Shown: positions 61,079-64,000 of the stretch, piece by piece
Layout of the letters: every line of letters starts with the position of its first letter
How positions within the stretch are numbered: the first letter of the stretch is position 1
DNA from: Bacillus sp. NTK074B
Lineage (GTDB): Bacteria; Bacillota; Bacilli; Bacillales; Bacillaceae_B
Reading direction: 5' to 3'
Assembly: GCF_017303375.1 (NCBI RefSeq)
Contig: NZ_JAFKOH010000005.1
Coordinates: 62,001 to 126,000 of the forward strand
DNA: 64,000 bases
The notes under the pieces: model-generated
Seen by the model: only the letters and a program-made list of their open reading frames with translations
Told to the model about the DNA's origin: nothing
The model's database searches: none
Translations under genes and position numbers: made by a program

Positions 61079-61381
61079 ATGTATCATCCATATAATCAAA
61101 ATCCGTACTCCCAACATCAACAGACGAGCCAAAACGTCAATCAGTACTATCGTGAAACGAAGAGCCTTCCAGATCAATGGGTTGACTACATCCAGCCACT
61201 TGTGACCCGTGCCTTATCAGAAGTAGAAGAAGGCATTAATCTGACTCACCTTTTCCAGGAATTCATCTTATCAGGTGTACTGGTCGGGCAAGGATTCACT
61301 CCTGAACAGGCAATCGAGCAGGTAGAGACATGGGAAAAAGGTGAATCCAAGCTGTTGCAGGCCAGTAAAGCCATGAAATGA
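61079..61381 (+). CDS. hypothetical protein, 100 residues
   Basis: I do not recognise this protein. Residues 1-25 are rich in Tyr, Asn, Gln and Pro (MYHPYNQNPYSQHQQ), a spore-coat-like composition; the rest looks helical (LVTRALSEVEEGINLTHLFQ, FTPEQAIEQVETWEKGESK). AAGGAG is nine bases before the ATG and a strong terminator follows, so it is a true single-gene unit. No membrane segment. Confidence 0.8.
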   Translation: MYHPYNQNPYSQHQQTSQNVNQYYRETKSLPDQWVDYIQPLVTRALSEVEEGINLTHLFQEFILSGVLVGQGFTPEQAIEQVETWEKGESKLLQASKAMK

Positions 61382-61384
61382 AAT

Positions 61385-61421
61385 AAGAAGATGCTCAAGT
61401 CCAAGACTTGAGCATCTTCTT
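61385..61421. terminator. bidirectional terminator with 16-base arms
   Basis: AAGAAGATGCTCAAGT (61385-61400) and its perfect complement (61406-61421). Confidence 0.9.
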
Positions 61422-61424
61422 GTA

Positions 61425-62981
61425 TTATGATTGCAGCACCTGTTCTTTCAGGGCTCTTCTTAAGATTTTACCGGTTGTATTCTTCGGAAGTTCATCCAGA
61501 AACTCGATGGAGGACGGAAGTTTATACTTAGCAAGGTGTTCCTTACAATAATCCAACACCTCATTTTCGGTTAAGGATGGATCGTTTTTCACAACATAGC
61601 TGATGACGGCTTCACCTTGTTCGGGATGCGGGACACCGATGACGGCTGCTTCCACGATACCCGGATGATTGTACAGAACTTCTTCGACCTCCCGTGGATA
61701 TACATTGTATCCTCCCACTATAATTAGCTCTTTCTTGCGATCGACAATATAGAAGTAACCATCCTCATCCATACGGGCAAGGTCACCAGTATATAACCAG
61801 CCGTCACGGATCGTGGCAGATGTCTCTTCTTCCATCTTGTAATAGCCCTTCATGACATTAGGCCCTTTGACGATTAGTTCACCGACTTGTCCTACTGGAA
61901 CTTCCTCTCCCATTTCATCCACGACCTTGTTTTCCAGGTTCATGATGGATGTACCGATAGATCCCGGCTTTCTTGGGCGATCCAGTGGATTAAAGCAGGT
62001 GACCGGTGAGGCTTCGGATAAACCGTACCCTTCAGAAATCATGACGTTGAATTTCTTTTCAAAGTTCTTAAGTAAGGCGACAGGTAAGGATGCACCGCCT
62101 GAAATACAGAGACGGAGAGAGGATAGATCTTCTGGATTTCCTTCTGGATACTGAAACAGGAAGTTGTACATAGTAGGTACTCCTGCGAATACGGTCGGCT
62201 GATGCTTCTTCGACAATTCAAAAATGGCTTTCGGGCTGAAACGGGGAACAATGAGCAAAGTGGCTCCCCTCAACAACGGTGCATTCAATACCACAGTCAA
62301 ACAGAAGACATGGAACATCGGAAGAGCCGTAATCACGGTGTCGTCTTCATTCATTTTCAAATAGCTTCCTACATCCGTTGCGTTGGAATAAATATTTTTG
62401 TGAGTCAACATGGCGCCTTTCGGTTTCCCTGTCGTTCCTGATGTGTAAAGGATGATGGCCACTTCATTTTCATCGACTGACTCACCCTTGAAAACAGGGT
62501 TCCCCTTCCCAAGTACATCTGTAAACGATTTCATTTTAGGATACGCAAGAGAAATCTGATCTAAATCAATCCCCCTTGCCCTTTCGTCCCCTGATTCACA
62601 AAGAATGAAGTGCTCCACATCAGTCAACAGATGCTGCATCTTTTCAATCAATGGTACCAATAAATCAAGTGTGACGATGGCCTTCACATCCCCGTTTTTC
62701 AGGATGTAGCCAATCTCATCCGGTGTATAAATCGGATTGATTGGAATGACCTTCAACCCGAGGCGCAAGGCGCCATATAGGCCGATGACAAAATGAGGTG
62801 AATTCCCTAATACAAGTGCGATGTGATCCCCTTTTTTCAGACCCAGCTGCTCAAGGCCACTTGCAAATTTTGAGACAGCACCATTCAATTCCCCGTATGT
62901 ACTTGAGGTATTTAAAAAATGATAAGCCGTTTTATCTGCTTTCTCCTGAGCAATTTGATCTAACACTGTTGCAATATTCAA
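61425..62981 (-). CDS. lcfB: long-chain fatty-acid-CoA ligase
   Basis: A 518-residue ANL-family ligase: P-loop [16 protein letters not shown] near 180, GYGLSEASP near 325, [20 protein letters not shown] near 395-415 and the C-terminal lysine motif [11 protein letters not shown]. It activates fatty acids with ATP and CoA for beta-oxidation. Start is TTG at 62981 behind GGGGGAGGG. A FadR box and a good promoter lie upstream, as for B. subtilis lcfB (yhfL), which also neighbours the lipoate ligase gene. Confidence 0.92.
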   Translation of the reverse strand: MNIATVLDQIAQEKADKTAYHFLNTSSTYGELNGAVSKFASGLEQLGLKKGDHIALVLGNSPHFVIGLYGALRLGLKVIPINPIYTPDEIGYILKNGDVKAIVTLDLLVPLIEKMQHLLTDVEHFILCESGDERARGIDLDQISLAYPKMKSFTDVLGKGNPVFKGESVDENEVAIILYTSGTTGKPKGAMLTHKNIYSNATDVGSYLKMNEDDTVITALPMFHVFCLTVVLNAPLLRGATLLIVPRFSPKAIFELSKKHQPTVFAGVPTMYNFLFQYPEGNPEDLSSLRLCISGGASLPVALLKNFEKKFNVMISEGYGLSEASPVTCFNPLDRPRKPGSIGTSIMNLENKVVDEMGEEVPVGQVGELIVKGPNVMKGYYKMEEETSATIRDGWLYTGDLARMDEDGYFYIVDRKKELIIVGGYNVYPREVEEVLYNHPGIVEAAVIGVPHPEQGEAVISYVVKNDPSLTENEVLDYCKEHLAKYKLPSSIEFLDELPKNTTGKILRRALKEQVLQS

Positions 62982-63007
62982 TTGTATCCCTCCCCCTTTT
63001 CGTTAAC

Positions 63008-63025
63008 TGAATGAATGGTCATTCA
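63008..63025 (-). promoter_or_regulatory. FadR box of lcfB
   Basis: TGAATGAATGGTCATTCA matches the Bacillus FadR consensus TGAATGAMTAKTCATTCA at 17 of 18. It lies downstream of the -10 and 27 bases before the start codon, so bound FadR would block transcription until acyl-CoA releases it. Confidence 0.8.
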
Positions 63026-63052
63026 TCTAATTATTAAAAGTATTCAAAATAT

Positions 63053-63081
63053 ATTCTATATAAAGAAAAGTATTAATACAA
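63053..63081 (-). promoter_or_regulatory. promoter of lcfB
   Basis: Minus strand TTGTAT (63081-63076), 17 bases, TAGAAT (63058-63053). Confidence 0.65.
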
Positions 63082-63094
63082 GTATTATGGATAA

Positions 63095-63121
63095 AAAAAC
63101 CGCCCAAATTGGGCGGTTTTT
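63095..63121 (-). terminator. terminator of the lipoate ligase gene
   Basis: AAAAACCGCCCA (63095-63106) and its perfect complement (63110-63121), loop of three. Confidence 0.92.
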
Positions 63122-63130
63122 CCATCAATA

Positions 63131-64000
63131 TTAATACACCAAATCCACAAACTCATCCTTCGTCACATTTCCGAAATAGTGTTGAATATCAACACCCTCC
63201 AATGCAGCCGCAATGTCTTTTCGTTCATAGCGGGTGCCGATCAGCTTTTCTTCGATATCATCAACATTACCGACCCCGAAGAAATCGCCATAGATTTTAC
63301 AGTTTTCAATTTTACCCTTGTTCACTTCAAGACGTACATCAATGGATCCGACAGGGAATCTGTGAGAGTGCTGAAGATTAAATTTCGGCGATTTACCATA
63401 ATTCCAATCCCAGTTCTGATAGCGCTCTTTTGAAAGTGCATGGATGTTCTTCCAATCTTCTTCCGTCAGGATATATTCTTCCACGTCGCTTCCGTCAAAG
63501 ATATAATCCAGAAGGGTTGAGCGGAACTCTTCAATGGTCAGTTTCTCTGAAAGGAATTCCGAGATATTGGCCACTCGGCTGCGAATCGATTTAATCCCTT
63601 TTGATTCAATCTTGTCCTTTTTCACCCGAAGAGCTGAAACAACGTTTTCCATTTCAGAGTCGAACAGGAGTGTTCCATGGCTGAACATGCGACCTTTCGT
63701 GGAGAACTGGGCGTTACCGGAAATCTTCCTGCCTTCTGCGATAATATCGTTACGACCGCTAAGCTCCGCCTTCACTCCGAGCTTATGAAGCGCCGTTACA
63801 ACAGGCTCAGTGAATTTTTTAAAGTTGTGGAAGCTCTCTCCATCATCCTTCGTGATAAAGCTGAAGTTCAGATTCCCTAAGTCATGATAAACGGCTCCCC
63901 CGCCGGAAAGACGGCGAACGACATGGAGACCTTGTTTCTCCACATAATCTGTATTGATTTCCTCTATTGTATTTTGATTTTTCCCAATGATGATGGAAGG
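63131..64000 (-). CDS. lplJ: lipoate-protein ligase (5' end outside the window)
   Basis: The visible 289 residues are the C-terminal part of a lipoate-protein ligase. The first visible part reads PSIIIGKNQNTIEEIN, followed by RRLSGGGAVYHDLGN (the lipoyl-AMP loop) and GRNDIIAEGRKISGNAQ with the catalytic lysine. About 40 residues at the N-terminus lie beyond the edge, judging from the family's 330 or so. It attaches lipoate to E2 and GcvH proteins. B. subtilis lplJ (yhfJ) is likewise near yhfL. Confidence 0.93.
   Translation of the reverse strand, partial: PSIIIGKNQNTIEEINTDYVEKQGLHVVRRLSGGGAVYHDLGNLNFSFITKDDGESFHNFKKFTEPVVTALHKLGVKAELSGRNDIIAEGRKISGNAQFSTKGRMFSHGTLLFDSEMENVVSALRVKKDKIESKGIKSIRSRVANISEFLSEKLTIEEFRSTLLDYIFDGSDVEEYILTEEDWKNIHALSKERYQNWDWNYGKSPKFNLQHSHRFPVGSIDVRLEVNKGKIENCKIYGDFFGVGNVDDIEEKLIGTRYERKDIAAALEGVDIQHYFGNVTKDEFVDLVY

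Overview
The window looks like the chromosome of a spore-forming member of the Bacillaceae. It carries the complete gerPA-gerPF spore-germination cluster, a cotH homologue, comK, addAB, Bacillus-type regulatory boxes (TnrA, LexA, FadR, sigma-B, sigma-K, cre) and many TTG starts behind strong ribosome binding sites. Three features point to the pigmented, marine-associated Rossellomorea / 'Bacillus aquimaris' group: a C30-type carotenoid cluster, a BaqA-type (GH13_45) alpha-amylase with a C-terminal membrane anchor, and a B. subtilis-like yis/yhj/yhf gene order. The species is an inference. No rRNA, tRNA, insertion sequence, prophage or CRISPR was seen. Almost the whole window is ordinary core chromosome, and the unexplained material lies in the intergenic spaces.

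Layout. 0-5 kb: a DegV protein, a small conserved protein, an intergenic element of nested inverted repeats, YajQ, a CoA-disulfide-reductase-like flavoprotein and a sigma-B-type SDR. 5-13.3 kb: a maltodextrin locus with ABC importer malEFG, membrane-anchored amylase and LacI-type repressor on the minus strand, and a divergent neopullulanase/maltogenic amylase. 13.3-17 kb: a MATE pump and glnK-amtB with two TnrA/GlnR boxes. 17-23 kb: crtN-crtN-crtM carotenoid operon, then asnO. 23-28.4 kb: yisN, yisL, yisK, a DUF418 membrane protein and gerPABCDEF. 28.4-36 kb: an HNH nuclease and addBA. 36-43.3 kb: an MFS transporter, a FosB-like VOC protein, a GNAT, a secreted endonuclease, an HD-GYP phosphodiesterase, sipV and yhjE. 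43.6-49.4 kb: an S9 peptidase, a gene behind a LexA box, comK, its divergent IDEAL-domain neighbour, a DUF421 protein and the M48 protease YhfN. 49.6-53.9 kb: azlCD with a divergent XRE-cupin regulator, cotH, and a YeeE/YedE sulfur transporter. 53.9-60 kb: an AEC carrier, a 2-hydroxycarboxylate (malate) transporter with its two-component system, and an alcohol-dehydrogenase-like protein. 60-64 kb: enoyl-CoA hydratase, fatty-acyl-CoA ligase behind a FadR box, and lipoate ligase running off the window.

How the genes work together. The maltodextrin genes form one pathway: a surface amylase cuts starch, MalE/F/G import the maltodextrins, and the cytoplasmic GH13_20 enzyme degrades them. Operator-like CG-centred sites lie between the two divergent units. 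The malK-malR-maeN set is a sensor, regulator and transporter unit with a cre site at the transporter promoter. glnK-amtB is a nitrogen-scavenging unit.

The most unusual signals are two separate intergenic arrays, each with five copies of a 10-base core (ATTGCGTCAT-like at 37.9 kb; ATTTTCAAAA at 59.9 kb) repeated every 20-22 bp. Both sit between the terminator of one minus-strand gene and the start of the next. No feature type I know explains them.
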